Source: Pontibacter ummariensis
Lineage (GTDB): Bacteria > Bacteroidota > Bacteroidia > Cytophagales > Hymenobacteraceae
Length of the DNA stretch: 64,000 nt
Direction: 5' to 3'
Assembly (NCBI RefSeq): GCF_900188175.1
Contig: NZ_FZOQ01000006.1
Coordinates: 124,001 to 188,000 of the forward strand
A program made the translations under genes and the position numbers. A model generated the notes under the pieces. That model saw only the letters and a list, made by a program, of their open reading frames with translations, ran no database searches and was not told where the DNA came from. Positions 41,862 through 50,717 of this stretch are shown piece after piece (the stretch's first letter is position 1; every line of letters starts with the position of its first letter).

Positions 41862-42683
41862 ATGAAAATACTTTTCTTATGCTTGAGCATCGTCCTGTGC
41901 CTTATTAACGAAGGCAATGCGCAGGACACGATTCATTTGAAAACCTACATCAGTCAATTAAAGAAAGTAGAGCTTACGATAGCAGGACAGCCCTACAGCT
42001 TTTTGTTCGACACAGGAGGAGGCGAAACGTTCATTTCCCCTGAAATAGCCAGGCGGCTTGGCAAAGCTCCTTATGGAAATTCAACCGCCTTCCGCATGAG
42101 CGGGGAAATGCTGAAGTATCAGAGGAGCGATTCTGTTACCATCCAAATAGGGACGAATACGTTCTTCCATCCTACTGTGGGCGTGTGGGACCTGATGAGC
42201 ATTCTGCCTGAGGGGCTCCCCAAAATTGACGGTGTACTGTCCTTAAAATCCTTTAGCGACAGAGTGGTGACGCTTGACCTAACCGGGAACAGGCTGATCT
42301 TGGAAACACCGGCTTCCTTCAGAAAGCTGAAAAGAAGTATATCTGTTTTGCCAAGCCGCTTTGCCAATGGCTTGGATGGGAACGAACTAACGATCTTCCT
42401 CAACATCCCCTATAACAAACGCCCCTATTGGTTCCTTTTTGACTCAGGCAACTTAAACGACTTGCTCCTCTCATATCAAACAGCCTATGAGTGGGGCTTG
42501 CAAAGCGATACGGTGGCACATCGTAAAGAGCTGGGCACGGTAGCTGTGCAATTAGGTAAGAAAAGGATGGAAAGTAAAGCAGCCTCTGAGGACATTATCT
42601 ACGATGGGGCCTTAAACTATGCTTTGCTAGGCAAGTCAAAATTTATCATCGACTTTCCGCGCAAACAAGTGTGGGTGTTTTAG
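41862..42683 (+). CDS. Exported aspartyl protease-like protein
   Basis: From the ATG at 41862 the protein has a signal peptide (MKILFLCLSIVLCLINEGNA) and 273 residues in all. Two half-sites resemble pepsin/retropepsin active sites: FLFDTGGGETFIS (Asp50) and WFLFDSGNLNDLLL (Asp near 194). The two parts could form one pseudo-twofold aspartic protease. Strands such as VELTIAGQPYSF and LDLTGNRLILETP fit a beta-barrel lobe. Many bacterial relatives are annotated only as retropepsin-like, and activity is unproven. The second site lacks the usual Thr (DSG instead of DTG), which still occurs in active enzymes. Confidence 0.75.
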   Translation: MKILFLCLSIVLCLINEGNAQDTIHLKTYISQLKKVELTIAGQPYSFLFDTGGGETFISPEIARRLGKAPYGNSTAFRMSGEMLKYQRSDSVTIQIGTNTFFHPTVGVWDLMSILPEGLPKIDGVLSLKSFSDRVVTLDLTGNRLILETPASFRKLKRSISVLPSRFANGLDGNELTIFLNIPYNKRPYWFLFDSGNLNDLLLSYQTAYEWGLQSDTVAHRKELGTVAVQLGKKRMESKAASEDIIYDGALNYALLGKSKFIIDFPRKQVWVF

Positions 42684-42794
42684 GCAATGAACCTTGTTGT
42701 CTTCTTTACACAGAGGCGATCCTAGCCTGTGCATGCTCCCCTGCTAGCTTACAAAAGCAAGCTTAATTAAACAGGTAGCTGCTCTTTAATAGTA

Positions 42795-43240
42795 CTACTG
42801 TAAACGAGGAGGTAAGCGCTTTTTATTTAAAAGAACCGGCTTTCTATACTGCTCTTTAAAATAGTTGGCTTGCAGGTTGTTCAGAAACTTGTTCGCTGTT
42901 TCTGCATCAGCGCTGCTGGTCGCCTCTTTCTTTACAAAAACGCCCTAGCCGCCGCTATTCCGGGTCTCGGAGTTCGTTACCGGCACGTATAAAGCTTTTT
43001 TGGCCGCAAATTCAATGGGAACGCCCGAGCCCACTTTATATTCGCCTTGCAGGTCCTAGTCTTGCATAGCCAGGTAAGGGATTCCATCCTGTATGGCTGG
43101 CCAGGGAACACCTGGTATCTGTTGATGCACCGCCCCCCCAGTGTCACTTCCTGCATACGTGTGCAGCTTTAATTTGCTTGATAGTTTGTTACTGACTCAC
43201 CTGTGCCTGCCAACAGTTTAGAAGGGAACGGTTTTGCTTT
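42795..43240 (-). pseudogene. Decayed gene of unknown function
   Basis: One minus-strand frame carries protein-like sequence over more than 140 codons, broken by about four in-frame stops. From the upstream end it reads SKTVPF, stop, TVGRHR, stop, then VSNKLSSKLKLHTYAGSDTG, HQQIPGVPWPAIQDGIPYLA, a TAG, LQGEYKVGSGVPIEFAAKKA, LYVPVTNSETRNSGG, a TAG, GVFVKKEATSSADAETANKF, LNNLQANYFKEQYRKPVLL and a final TAG at 42795-42797. The phrases between stops are well formed, so decay is probably recent. I do not recognise the family. The rest of the gap to 43457 is AT-rich without a supported gene. Confidence 0.65.
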
Positions 43241-43456
43241 CTGCCCTTCTGTTGTTAAGTTACCCCTGTCCCGGAGGTTGTTTGTCAGAAAGACAGGCCA
43301 GCTGGAGGAAGGGGTGTAGGGGCCAACTAACATTTATAAAGTTAAACTTTAGAGGCGTTGAGTTAATACTTAAACTCGTGGTACAGGGGCAGGCTTCCGG
43401 TGCTATGTTTATGCCTTCCGCTTTTTAAAGGACTACTAACAGACCAGATCAAGCTT

Positions 43457-44029
43457 ATGGAATTACTTACCCACGAGGGGAAGACCTTTGAAAAGATCAG
43501 CTATTCCGGGAAAGAGATAAAGGGCCGGGAGTTCGAAAACTGTACCTTTAAGAACTGTGATTTTTCTGACAGTAATTTCTCTCACAACCGTTTTACTGAA
43601 TGTAGCTTTATAGGCTGTAACCTGGCGATGATGAAGCTGAGCGGCACTTCCTTGCAGGACGTAGCTTTCACGGACTGTAAGTTAACGGGGCTGAATTTTG
43701 GTGAGTGCGAAGACTTTCTGTTCTCGGTTCGCTTCGAGAACTGCATCCTCGATTATGCCTCTTTTGCCAAGAGGAGAATGACAAAGACCCGGTTTTACAA
43801 CACCTCTCTGAAAAGCGTGGACTTTACAGCTGCGAATCTGACCGGAGCCTTGTTTGACAATACCAACCTGGAGCGCGCTATCTTTAACAGAACAGAACTG
43901 AAAGAAGCGGATTTGTCAGCCGCCTTTAACTTTAGTATTGATCCGGAGATAAACAGCATCAAAAAAGCGAAATTCTCACTCCATGGGGTGGCAGGCCTGC
44001 TCGATAAGTATGACATCAGGATAACGTAA
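43457..44029 (+). CDS. Pentapeptide-repeat protein (Qnr-like fold)
   Basis: A 190-residue protein made mostly of A(D/N)LXX-type pentapeptides that fold into a right-handed quadrilateral beta-helix: FENCTFKNCDFSDSNFSHNR, TECSFIGCNL, TDCKLTGLNF, DFTAANLTGALFDNTNLERA. The start MELLTHEGKTFEKIS at 43457 is chosen because upstream residues of the open frame (including LCLCLPLFK) are not family-like. The arrangement with a central NFGECEDFLFSVRFENC interruption resembles Qnr/MfpA-like DNA-gyrase-protecting proteins, but most chromosomal members have no tested role. A quinolone-resistance role is only a possibility. Confidence 0.88.
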   Translation: MELLTHEGKTFEKISYSGKEIKGREFENCTFKNCDFSDSNFSHNRFTECSFIGCNLAMMKLSGTSLQDVAFTDCKLTGLNFGECEDFLFSVRFENCILDYASFAKRRMTKTRFYNTSLKSVDFTAANLTGALFDNTNLERAIFNRTELKEADLSAAFNFSIDPEINSIKKAKFSLHGVAGLLDKYDIRIT

Positions 44030-44096
44030 GGGATTGGGCTGGTTTCCGGCTTAAAAGATAATCGCCTTTTTCCCAAGCAAGCTATCGGTAGGTTTT

Positions 44097-44104
44097 TATC
44101 TTTG
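44097..44104 (+). promoter_or_regulatory. Probable -7 promoter box for pyrD
   Basis: TATCTTTG is an exact TAnnTTTG match, 25 bases before the GTG start of pyrD. The -33 element is weak. Confidence 0.5.
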
Positions 44105-44129
44105 CAGGCAGCAATCAAAATCCGAAAAC

Positions 44130-45161
44130 GTGTACAAGAGCCTGCTGCGCCCGCTTCTTTTCCAGCTCGATCCTGAGCAAGTGCATTACCTTACAACCGA
44201 TGCCCTTCGTGCTTCCCTCATGCTGCCTTTTGCCCGAAACATCAGCAAGAGTATGTTTCAGGTGCAGGACCCACGACTGGAACGGGAACTATTCGGGCTG
44301 AAATTCCCAAACCCTGTAGGGCTGGCCGCAGGCTTCGATAAAGACGCCAAGCTGGTAGATGAACTGGCCGAGCTGGGCTTTGGCTTTGTTGAGATCGGCA
44401 CCCTGACGCCCAAACCACAGTCTGGTAACGAGAAGCCACGCTTGTTCCGTTTGCCGCAGGACCAGGCCATCATCAACCGCATGGGCTTTAACAACGAAGG
44501 AGTGGACGCTGCTGTCCGAAGGCTGGAGAAGCGGAAGAGCAACATCATTGTCGGAGGCAACATCGGCAAGAACAAGGTAACGCCTAATGAAGAGGCTGTG
44601 AACGATTACCTGTACTGCTTTAAGGCGCTATACCCCGTGGTGGATTACTTTGTGGTAAACGTTAGCTCTCCGAACACTCCCGACCTGCGCGCTCTGCAGG
44701 ACAAGGAACCGCTGCAAAAGCTGCTGCTTACTTTGCAGGAAGAAAACCAGAAAATGGCCAGGCCGAAGCCCCTCTTGCTTAAAATAGCCCCGGACCTGAA
44801 CCTGGCGCAGCTGCACGACATCATCGAGATTGCCATAGAAGCCAAACTAAGCGGGCTCATCGCCACCAACACGACAGTAGGGCGACAGGGCTTGTTAACC
44901 CCGGCGCAGCGGATCACAGAGATCGGCATGGGCGGGCTCAGCGGCAAACCCCTAAAAACACATGCGACCCAGATAATTCAGCACCTGCGTACTTTCCTTC
45001 CTCCAGCGATCCGGCTGATCGGTGTGGGAGGAATTATGCAGGCAGAAGATGCGGTGGAAAAGTTGCAGGTAGGCGCAGACCTCGTACAATTGTATACCGG
45101 CTTTATTTATGAAGGTCCATCCCTGATAGGCAAAATCAATAGAAAGCTGCTCGCCGGATAA
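44130..45161 (+). CDS. pyrD: Dihydroorotate dehydrogenase (quinone), class 2
   Basis: The membrane-associated FMN enzyme of pyrimidine synthesis that oxidises dihydroorotate to orotate with quinone as acceptor. The 343 residues start with GTG ([20 protein letters not shown]) and include the N-terminal helical quinone-site segment of class 2 enzymes. Other marks are [17 protein letters not shown] near residue 68, [18 protein letters not shown] near 147, the catalytic Ser in [14 protein letters not shown] near 179, and [15 protein letters not shown]. pyrF is 4 kb away and prs at the other end of the window, so the pathway genes are scattered. Confidence 0.96.
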   Translation: MYKSLLRPLLFQLDPEQVHYLTTDALRASLMLPFARNISKSMFQVQDPRLERELFGLKFPNPVGLAAGFDKDAKLVDELAELGFGFVEIGTLTPKPQSGNEKPRLFRLPQDQAIINRMGFNNEGVDAAVRRLEKRKSNIIVGGNIGKNKVTPNEEAVNDYLYCFKALYPVVDYFVVNVSSPNTPDLRALQDKEPLQKLLLTLQEENQKMARPKPLLLKIAPDLNLAQLHDIIEIAIEAKLSGLIATNTTVGRQGLLTPAQRITEIGMGGLSGKPLKTHATQIIQHLRTFLPPAIRLIGVGGIMQAEDAVEKLQVGADLVQLYTGFIYEGPSLIGKINRKLLAG

Positions 45162-45237
45162 TCCAGAATCCCTTCCTTTTACTGGAGGCAATGCCGCGAA
45201 AAATTGTAAATTTGGAATCTTAACTTTAGCAGAGGGT

Positions 45238-47865
45238 ATGGCCAAGAACACTTACAGAGAAGATACGCTCAGCGTAGGGCGTAAGAATGAGGTGCGGGGT
45301 AAGAATGAGCCGCGTAGGGCAAATGTGCCGAAAGGGGAGAAGCCAAAGAAACCCAAGCGGAACTGGAAGCCATCTTTTAAGTTACCAAGCCTGAACATCA
45401 GAATCGGATTTTTGCAGGACCGCCGCTTTAAATTAGCGGCCGGCTTTACCTTTCTGCTTTTCTCCTTTTTCCTGACCATCGCTTTTGTGTCCTATCTTTT
45501 CACGGGGAACGCTGACCAAAGCGTGGTGGAAACCGTCAGCGGCACCGGCCTGAAAGAGTCGGGGCAGGAGGCCGAGAACTGGCTGGGCCTGTTCGGGGCC
45601 TGGCTGTCGCACCTATTCATGTACGACCTGGTAGGCATCGGGGCTTTCTTTATCATCCCGGTCCTGTTCTTTTCGGGGCTCAAAATCGTTTTTAAACGTG
45701 TGAATGTTTCCCTCAGCTATGTGCTGGGCCTGTGCAGCTTTTCGATGCTGTGGCTAAGCCTAACCATGGGCTACATTGTTTTTGCTTCTGGTACAGTAGG
45801 CAAGATGGGCTTCTTGGGCGGGGGCATTGGCATCGAGACAGCCATCTGGCTCAACAGCCTGATTGGCTGGGGCTCCTGGCTGTTACTGGGCTTTCTGCTC
45901 ACTATCTTCCTGGTCTTCTTCTTTAACATCACGAGTATTAACTGGGGCTGGGGTACCAAAACTGCTGAACAACCAGTTGCCGCTCCGCAAGAAAACTATG
46001 CTTCCTCGCTAGGGGATGTTATGGGCGCCTCCACCAGAAATATCAACCACAATGCAGACCCTACCGCCTCACTGGAAGAAGAGGAGGAAGAGTATATTGA
46101 CGAAGAGGTGCCTTTTGATGAGGACGAGGAAGAGGAGATAGACCGGGCGCTGGAGATGGAACTGAGTACGCTTCAGCCAAAAGAAGAAAAAAAAGAAGAG
46201 AAGCCTGCGCCTGCTAAACCAGCTACCCCTGCCTTGGAGTTGGATATTGATCTGCCGGAAGACGTGCTCCTGGAGGATACAACGGCGGAAGCGGAAGACG
46301 ACATGGCCCTGCAGATAGAGGAGGTGCCTGAGGAAGAGGAGAGCCGGGGCACCATGGAAAATTATGACCCCACCCTGGACCTAGCCCGTTACCAGTACCC
46401 GCACATCGAGCTGTTGACCGACTATGGCATCAACAAAATACAGGTGAGCAAAGAGGAGCTGGAGGCGAATAAGGATAAGATCGTCGAGACGCTTGGCCAC
46501 TACAACATCAGCATTGCCAACATCAAGGCAACCATTGGCCCTACTGTTACCCTTTATGAGATTGTACCGGATGCCGGGGTGCGTATCTCCAAGATCAAGA
46601 ACCTGGAGGACGATATTGCCCTGAGCTTAGCAGCTTTGGGTATCCGTATCATCGCGCCGATTCCCGGTAAAGGAACCATCGGTATTGAGGTGCCGAACAC
46701 GAAGAAGGAGATGGTGCCGATCAAGTCCATCCTGGCAACAGAGAAGTTCAGCAAGAGTGACATGGACCTGCCGATAGCCTTCGGAAAGACCATCACGAAC
46801 GAGGTCTTTATTACCGACCTGGCTAAAATGCCACACCTGCTGATGGCGGGTGCTACAGGCCAGGGTAAATCCGTTGGTCTGAACGCTATCCTGACCTCAC
46901 TGTTGTACAAGCGTCACCCTTCGCAGCTTAAGTTCGTGCTTGTAGACCCTAAAAAGGTGGAGCTCTCGCTGTTCAACAAGATCGAGCGCCACTTCCTGGC
47001 CAAGCTGCCAGACAGCGATGAGGCCATCATCACCGATACCAAAAAGGTGGTGAACACCCTGAACTCGCTCTGTATGGAGATGGACATGCGCTACGACCTG
47101 CTGAAGGACGCGGGCTGCCGCAACCTGAAGGAGTACAACCGCAAATTTGTGGAGCGCAAGCTGAACCCGAAAAAGGGTCACCGCTTTATGCCGTACATCG
47201 TGCTGGTGATAGATGAGTTGGCCGACTTAATGATGACAGCCGGTAAAGAGGTGGAAACCCCGATTGCCCGCTTGGCGCAGCTGGCCCGTGCTATCGGTAT
47301 TCACCTGGTAGTAGCTACCCAGCGACCGTCTGTAAACGTGATCACTGGTATTATCAAGGCCAACTTCCCGGCGCGTATCTCCTTTAAAGTAACCTCCAAA
47401 ATCGACTCGCGCACGATTCTGGACGCTGGTGGTGCGGATCAGTTGATTGGTCAGGGGGACATGCTATTCTCGATCGGCTCCGACATGATCCGCATCCAAT
47501 GTGCTTTTGTGGATACGCCAGAGGTAGACCGCATCTGTGAGTTTATTGGGGAGCAGCAAGGCTACGACGACGCGTACCTGCTGCCGGAGTTCGTGGGCGA
47601 CGAGAGTGGCAACGAGAAAGCCGATTTTGATCCGTCTAACCGTGATCCTTTGTTTGAGGAGGCGGCCCGGGTGATCGTGCAGCACCAGCAGGGAAGCACT
47701 TCCCTTTTACAGCGCCGCCTGAAGCTGGGCTATAACCGTGCTGGTCGTTTGATCGATCAACTGGAGTCGGCCGGTATCGTTGGCCCGTTCGAAGGAAGCA
47801 AGGCGCGTGAGGTTTTGATTCCGGACGAGTACAGTTTGGAACAGTTATTGAATACCATAGAGTAG
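45238..47865 (+). CDS. ftsK: DNA translocase FtsK
   Basis: A septal motor that pumps DNA through the closing septum and activates XerCD recombination at dif. The 875 residues have a basic N-terminus, four membrane helices (about 65-250), a very acidic linker (about 280-380, runs such as EEEEEEYIDEE and DEDEEEEIDRA), and the motor (about 385-780), with Walker A LMAGATGQGKSVGLN near 537 and Walker B PYIVLVIDELADLMM near 655. The C-terminal winged-helix gamma domain follows (LQRRLKLGYNRAGRLIDQLE). It is followed after 24 bases by lolA. xerD at 35.6 kb is the likely functional partner. Confidence 0.97.
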   Translation: MAKNTYREDTLSVGRKNEVRGKNEPRRANVPKGEKPKKPKRNWKPSFKLPSLNIRIGFLQDRRFKLAAGFTFLLFSFFLTIAFVSYLFTGNADQSVVETVSGTGLKESGQEAENWLGLFGAWLSHLFMYDLVGIGAFFIIPVLFFSGLKIVFKRVNVSLSYVLGLCSFSMLWLSLTMGYIVFASGTVGKMGFLGGGIGIETAIWLNSLIGWGSWLLLGFLLTIFLVFFFNITSINWGWGTKTAEQPVAAPQENYASSLGDVMGASTRNINHNADPTASLEEEEEEYIDEEVPFDEDEEEEIDRALEMELSTLQPKEEKKEEKPAPAKPATPALELDIDLPEDVLLEDTTAEAEDDMALQIEEVPEEEESRGTMENYDPTLDLARYQYPHIELLTDYGINKIQVSKEELEANKDKIVETLGHYNISIANIKATIGPTVTLYEIVPDAGVRISKIKNLEDDIALSLAALGIRIIAPIPGKGTIGIEVPNTKKEMVPIKSILATEKFSKSDMDLPIAFGKTITNEVFITDLAKMPHLLMAGATGQGKSVGLNAILTSLLYKRHPSQLKFVLVDPKKVELSLFNKIERHFLAKLPDSDEAIITDTKKVVNTLNSLCMEMDMRYDLLKDAGCRNLKEYNRKFVERKLNPKKGHRFMPYIVLVIDELADLMMTAGKEVETPIARLAQLARAIGIHLVVATQRPSVNVITGIIKANFPARISFKVTSKIDSRTILDAGGADQLIGQGDMLFSIGSDMIRIQCAFVDTPEVDRICEFIGEQQGYDDAYLLPEFVGDESGNEKADFDPSNRDPLFEEAARVIVQHQQGSTSLLQRRLKLGYNRAGRLIDQLESAGIVGPFEGSKAREVLIPDEYSLEQLLNTIE

Positions 47866-47889
47866 AACTCTATACAATAGTTAAAAGAC

Positions 47890-48534
47890 ATGAAAAAAGT
47901 TGTATCTCTACTACTGCTTGCCCTAATGTTAGTGAACCTGGCGTTCGCGCAGCAAGACCCGAAGGCCGGCAAAATCTTAAATGCCATGAGCCAGAAGTAT
48001 AAGACGATGAAGGCTTTCAAAGCCGACTTCGCTCAAACGCTGGAAAACCCTTCTGCGAAAGTGAAGGAGACGATGAACGGTAATATCCTGGTGAGCGGTG
48101 ATAAATATCGCCTGGGAGTGAGCGGACAGGAAATTATCAGCGACGGTAAGTTGATGTGGACATTCCTGAAAGATGCCAACGAGGTAACCATCACAGAGAG
48201 CGACGAAGAGGCTGAGGCCATGTCGCCAAGCAAAATCTTCGACATGTATAAGAAAGGTTATAAGTATGCCTTTGCTGGCACCGAGACGATTGACGGAGGC
48301 AAGTACGATGTGATCGAGCTATCGCCGGAAGACCGCAAGAACCCAATCTACAAAGTGCGCCTGTACATCAGCCAGAAAGACAAGACCCTGAAGAGCTGGC
48401 AAATGTTCCGTAACAACGGCAACCGCTATACTTACACCATTAAGAACTTTCAGGCAAACCCAACCCTTGCTGCCGATGCTTTTACCTTTAATAAAGCAAA
48501 GCACAAAGGCGTGAACGTGGTTGACTTAAGATAA
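47890..48534 (+). CDS. lolA: Outer membrane lipoprotein carrier protein LolA
   Basis: A periplasmic chaperone that carries lipoproteins from the LolCDE transporter to the outer membrane. The 214 residues start with a signal peptide (KKVVSLLLLALMLVNLAFAQ). The mature part shows the LolA fold: MKAFKADFAQTLENPSAK, GNILVSGDKYRLGVSGQEII, GKLMWTFLKDANEVTI and the C-terminal NNGNRYTYTIKNFQANPTL. It lies 24 bases after ftsK, an order seen in many bacteria and probably one operon, and ends in a strong terminator. Confidence 0.94.
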   Translation: MKKVVSLLLLALMLVNLAFAQQDPKAGKILNAMSQKYKTMKAFKADFAQTLENPSAKVKETMNGNILVSGDKYRLGVSGQEIISDGKLMWTFLKDANEVTITESDEEAEAMSPSKIFDMYKKGYKYAFAGTETIDGGKYDVIELSPEDRKNPIYKVRLYISQKDKTLKSWQMFRNNGNRYTYTIKNFQANPTLAADAFTFNKAKHKGVNVVDLR

Positions 48535-48552
48535 TGCTTCTCTAATGATCAG

Positions 48553-48587
48553 AGAAAGGGCTGCTCCGGAAAAGGGCAGCCCTTTCT
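48553..48587 (+). terminator. Terminator of ftsK-lolA
   Basis: AGAAAGGGCTGC (48553-48564) and GCAGCCCTTTCT (48576-48587) are perfect 12-bp arms with T-rich sequence after them, 18 bases past the lolA stop. Confidence 0.88.
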
Positions 48588-48632
48588 GTTTTAGGGTAGG
48601 TCCAGGTTACACACCTGTAAGGGAGAAGTTTC

Positions 48633-49148
48633 CTAGTAAACAGCGTAGTCCAGCCGGAGATTAACTTTATTCACGCTGCCAGCTTCTACCACCACCGGGT
48701 TAATGCCCCCCTGTCCGTCTAAACCATTGGCATATAGTTGCCCGTCTTCCAGGATAAAGATGGAGTAAACGCCAGCGGGCATTTCTATTTCATAAAAGCC
48801 CTCTGCGTCAGTTTCAGTGGTTAGGAGGGGCTTAGCACTAATGGGGGTATAAAAGGTATAGTTCTTCATTTCTACATCCTGTAGGGTAAGATAAGGGTAC
48901 AGCACAATCCCCCTTTTAACCGGGTATTCTTTGCAGCTGTTCCTGTTTACGATGGGCATGCAGTTCCCCTCTTTCAATGTAAGTGTACCCGCGATGCCTC
49001 CCGTTACGACTATTTTGCTCTGGTTATGCTCGTAGAGTTTCGAAATGTTATTGAGCCAGGGGGCTGGTGTCGCCTCCTGCTCTTTGCTACAGGCAGCCAG
49101 CACCAGTAGGGCACAGGCCAGCAGGCACACAGTTAAAACCTTTTTCAT
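48633..49148 (-). CDS. Predicted lipoprotein with carboxypeptidase-regulatory-like domain
   Basis: A 171-residue exported lipoprotein. The signal peptide MKKVLTVCLLACALLVLAAC ends in a lipobox (LAAC) with the lipidated Cys at residue 20, directly followed by Ser and Lys. The mature part has a beta-sandwich character: GGIAGTLTLKEGNCMPIV, then TTETDAEGFYEIEMPAGVYSIFI, the last being the hallmark of carboxypeptidase-regulatory-like (SpaA/prealbumin-like) domains. Four Cys lie in the protein, including a close pair (NCMPIVNRNSC). No partner gene is evident. It is convergent with lolA. Confidence 0.75.
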   Translation of the reverse strand: MKKVLTVCLLACALLVLAACSKEQEATPAPWLNNISKLYEHNQSKIVVTGGIAGTLTLKEGNCMPIVNRNSCKEYPVKRGIVLYPYLTLQDVEMKNYTFYTPISAKPLLTTETDAEGFYEIEMPAGVYSIFILEDGQLYANGLDGQGGINPVVVEAGSVNKVNLRLDYAVY

Positions 49149-49225
49149 AGAGGAAATGCCTTTATAAAGAAGACCCTAAGTCAAGCAAAAGGTTGCATGT
49201 GAAGGTGAATGGGAGCATGAATTGT

Positions 49226-49255
49226 TTTGCCCCAAACGCAAAACCCATACTTTTG
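49226..49255 (+). promoter_or_regulatory. Promoter of pyrF
   Basis: TTTG (49226-49229), an 18-base spacer and TACTTTTG (49248-49255) form a consensus-type Bacteroidota promoter, 24 bases before the pyrF ATG. Confidence 0.65.
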
Positions 49256-49279
49256 TAGAAACCATAGCCTTACCGACTC

Positions 49280-50101
49280 ATGACCAGAGAGCAGCTTTTC
49301 GAGCAGATACTAAAGAAAAAGTCTTACCTGTGTGTTGGCCTGGACACAGATCCTAAGAAACTGCCACAACACCTCCTCGATACCGAAGATCCGGTATTTG
49401 AGTTTAACAGGCAGATCATAGAAGCCACGGCAGACCTTTGCGTAGCTTACAAGCCCAATATCGCTTTTTATGAGGCGCAGGGACCGGCAGGATGGGTAAG
49501 CCTTGAGAAGACGCTCCAGGTAATACCCGGAGATATTTTTACGATTGCGGACGCCAAGCGGGGGGACATTGGCAATACCGCGGAGCTTTATGCCCGCGCA
49601 TTCTTCGAAACCCTGAACTTTGACTCGGTAACGGTGGCACCTTACATGGGGGCGGATTCTGTGAAGCCCTTCCTGCAACCCGATAAATGGGTAATTTTAC
49701 TGGCGCTGACCTCAAACACAGGCAGTCAGGACTTCCAGATGCTGCGCTTAGAGGATGGGAATGAGGAGTACTTGTTTGAGCAGGTACTGCGCACCAGCGC
49801 TGATTGGGGACCTGCAGACCAGATGATGTACGTGGTAGGAGCCACACAGGCAGACTATGTGCAGCGGGTGCGTGACATCGTGCCAAATCATTTCCTGCTC
49901 GTTCCGGGGGTAGGGGCGCAAGGCGGTAGCCTGGAAGACATTTCCCGAATAGGCATGAACAAGCAGTGCGGGCTGTTGGTAAACTCTTCGCGCGGGATTA
50001 TCTACGCCTCCTCAGGTCCTGACTTTGCCGAGAAAGCACGCGAGGCTGCTCTGGCCATGCAGCGCGAGATGGAGCAGTATCTTGATCAGTACCTAGGATA
50101 G
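49280..50101 (+). CDS. pyrF: Orotidine-5'-phosphate decarboxylase, type 2
   Basis: The last step of UMP synthesis. At 273 residues it is the longer type 2 form. Motifs: [17 protein letters not shown], the [13 protein letters not shown] segment, the catalytic [12 protein letters not shown] (Lys and two Asp near residues 92-96), [13 protein letters not shown] and [14 protein letters not shown]. The C-terminal [14 protein letters not shown] contacts phosphate. Consensus promoter upstream; DUF1456 and DUF2851 genes follow on the same strand. It belongs with pyrD at 44.1 kb but is not in one operon with it. Confidence 0.96.
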   Translation: MTREQLFEQILKKKSYLCVGLDTDPKKLPQHLLDTEDPVFEFNRQIIEATADLCVAYKPNIAFYEAQGPAGWVSLEKTLQVIPGDIFTIADAKRGDIGNTAELYARAFFETLNFDSVTVAPYMGADSVKPFLQPDKWVILLALTSNTGSQDFQMLRLEDGNEEYLFEQVLRTSADWGPADQMMYVVGATQADYVQRVRDIVPNHFLLVPGVGAQGGSLEDISRIGMNKQCGLLVNSSRGIIYASSGPDFAEKAREAALAMQREMEQYLDQYLG

Positions 50102-50148
50102 GAAGAAGGAGTTTATCTTTTCCTCCTCTTAATATAAAATAGCTCATT

Positions 50149-50616
50149 ATGAATAATAACGATATACTACGCCGGATCCGCTATACCTTCGATTTCTCTG
50201 ATTCCAAAATGATGGAGCTGTTTGCCTCGGCAGGGCAGCAGGTAACACGAGCAGAGGTAAGCGACTGGTTAAAGAAGGAGGATGACCCCGAGGTCAAGGA
50301 GTTGGACGACGAGCATTTGGCAGGCTTCCTGAATGGGCTGATCAACGACAGGAGAGGTAAAAAAGAAGGCCCACAGCCTGAGCCGGAAAAGCGCTTGAAC
50401 AACAATATAATTCTACGAAAGCTGAAAATTGCGTTGAACCTGAAAGATGAGGACATGCTGGATATACTTGCCCTGGCAAATTTCCGCTTGAGCAAGCATG
50501 AGCTAAGCGCATTTTTCCGCAACCCGAACCAGAGCCAGTACCGGCAGTGCAAAGATCAGATCCTGCGCAACTTCCTGCATGGCATGCAGCTAAAGTATCG
50601 TGGTAAGGATAGCTAG
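50149..50616 (+). CDS. DUF1456 (YehS-like) protein
   Basis: A 155-residue protein containing two copies of a helical repeat: NNDILRRIRYTFDFSDSKMM with WLKKEDDPEVKELDDEHLAG in the first half, and NNIILRKLKIALNLKDEDML with FFRNPNQSQYRQCKDQILRN in the second. This internal duplication is characteristic of the DUF1456 family, represented by E. coli YehS. The function is unknown; a nucleic-acid or protein-binding role is conceivable. It lies 47 bases after pyrF on the same strand. Confidence 0.9.
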   Translation: MNNNDILRRIRYTFDFSDSKMMELFASAGQQVTRAEVSDWLKKEDDPEVKELDDEHLAGFLNGLINDRRGKKEGPQPEPEKRLNNNIILRKLKIALNLKDEDMLDILALANFRLSKHELSAFFRNPNQSQYRQCKDQILRNFLHGMQLKYRGKDS

Positions 50617-50717
50617 CCATTCAAAAAGTGTCGCGCCTGCTCCTTCCGGGGCAGGCGCTGCTGCATAAAGTTGGTTTTAAACCGTACTTTCCGCATCTTG
50701 GTGTATAAACCTGAAGC

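Noticed and set aside
43457..44029. Pentapeptide protein called as a quinolone-resistance gene
   Set aside because: Only the repeat fold is visible; this fold occurs in many proteins with unrelated roles.
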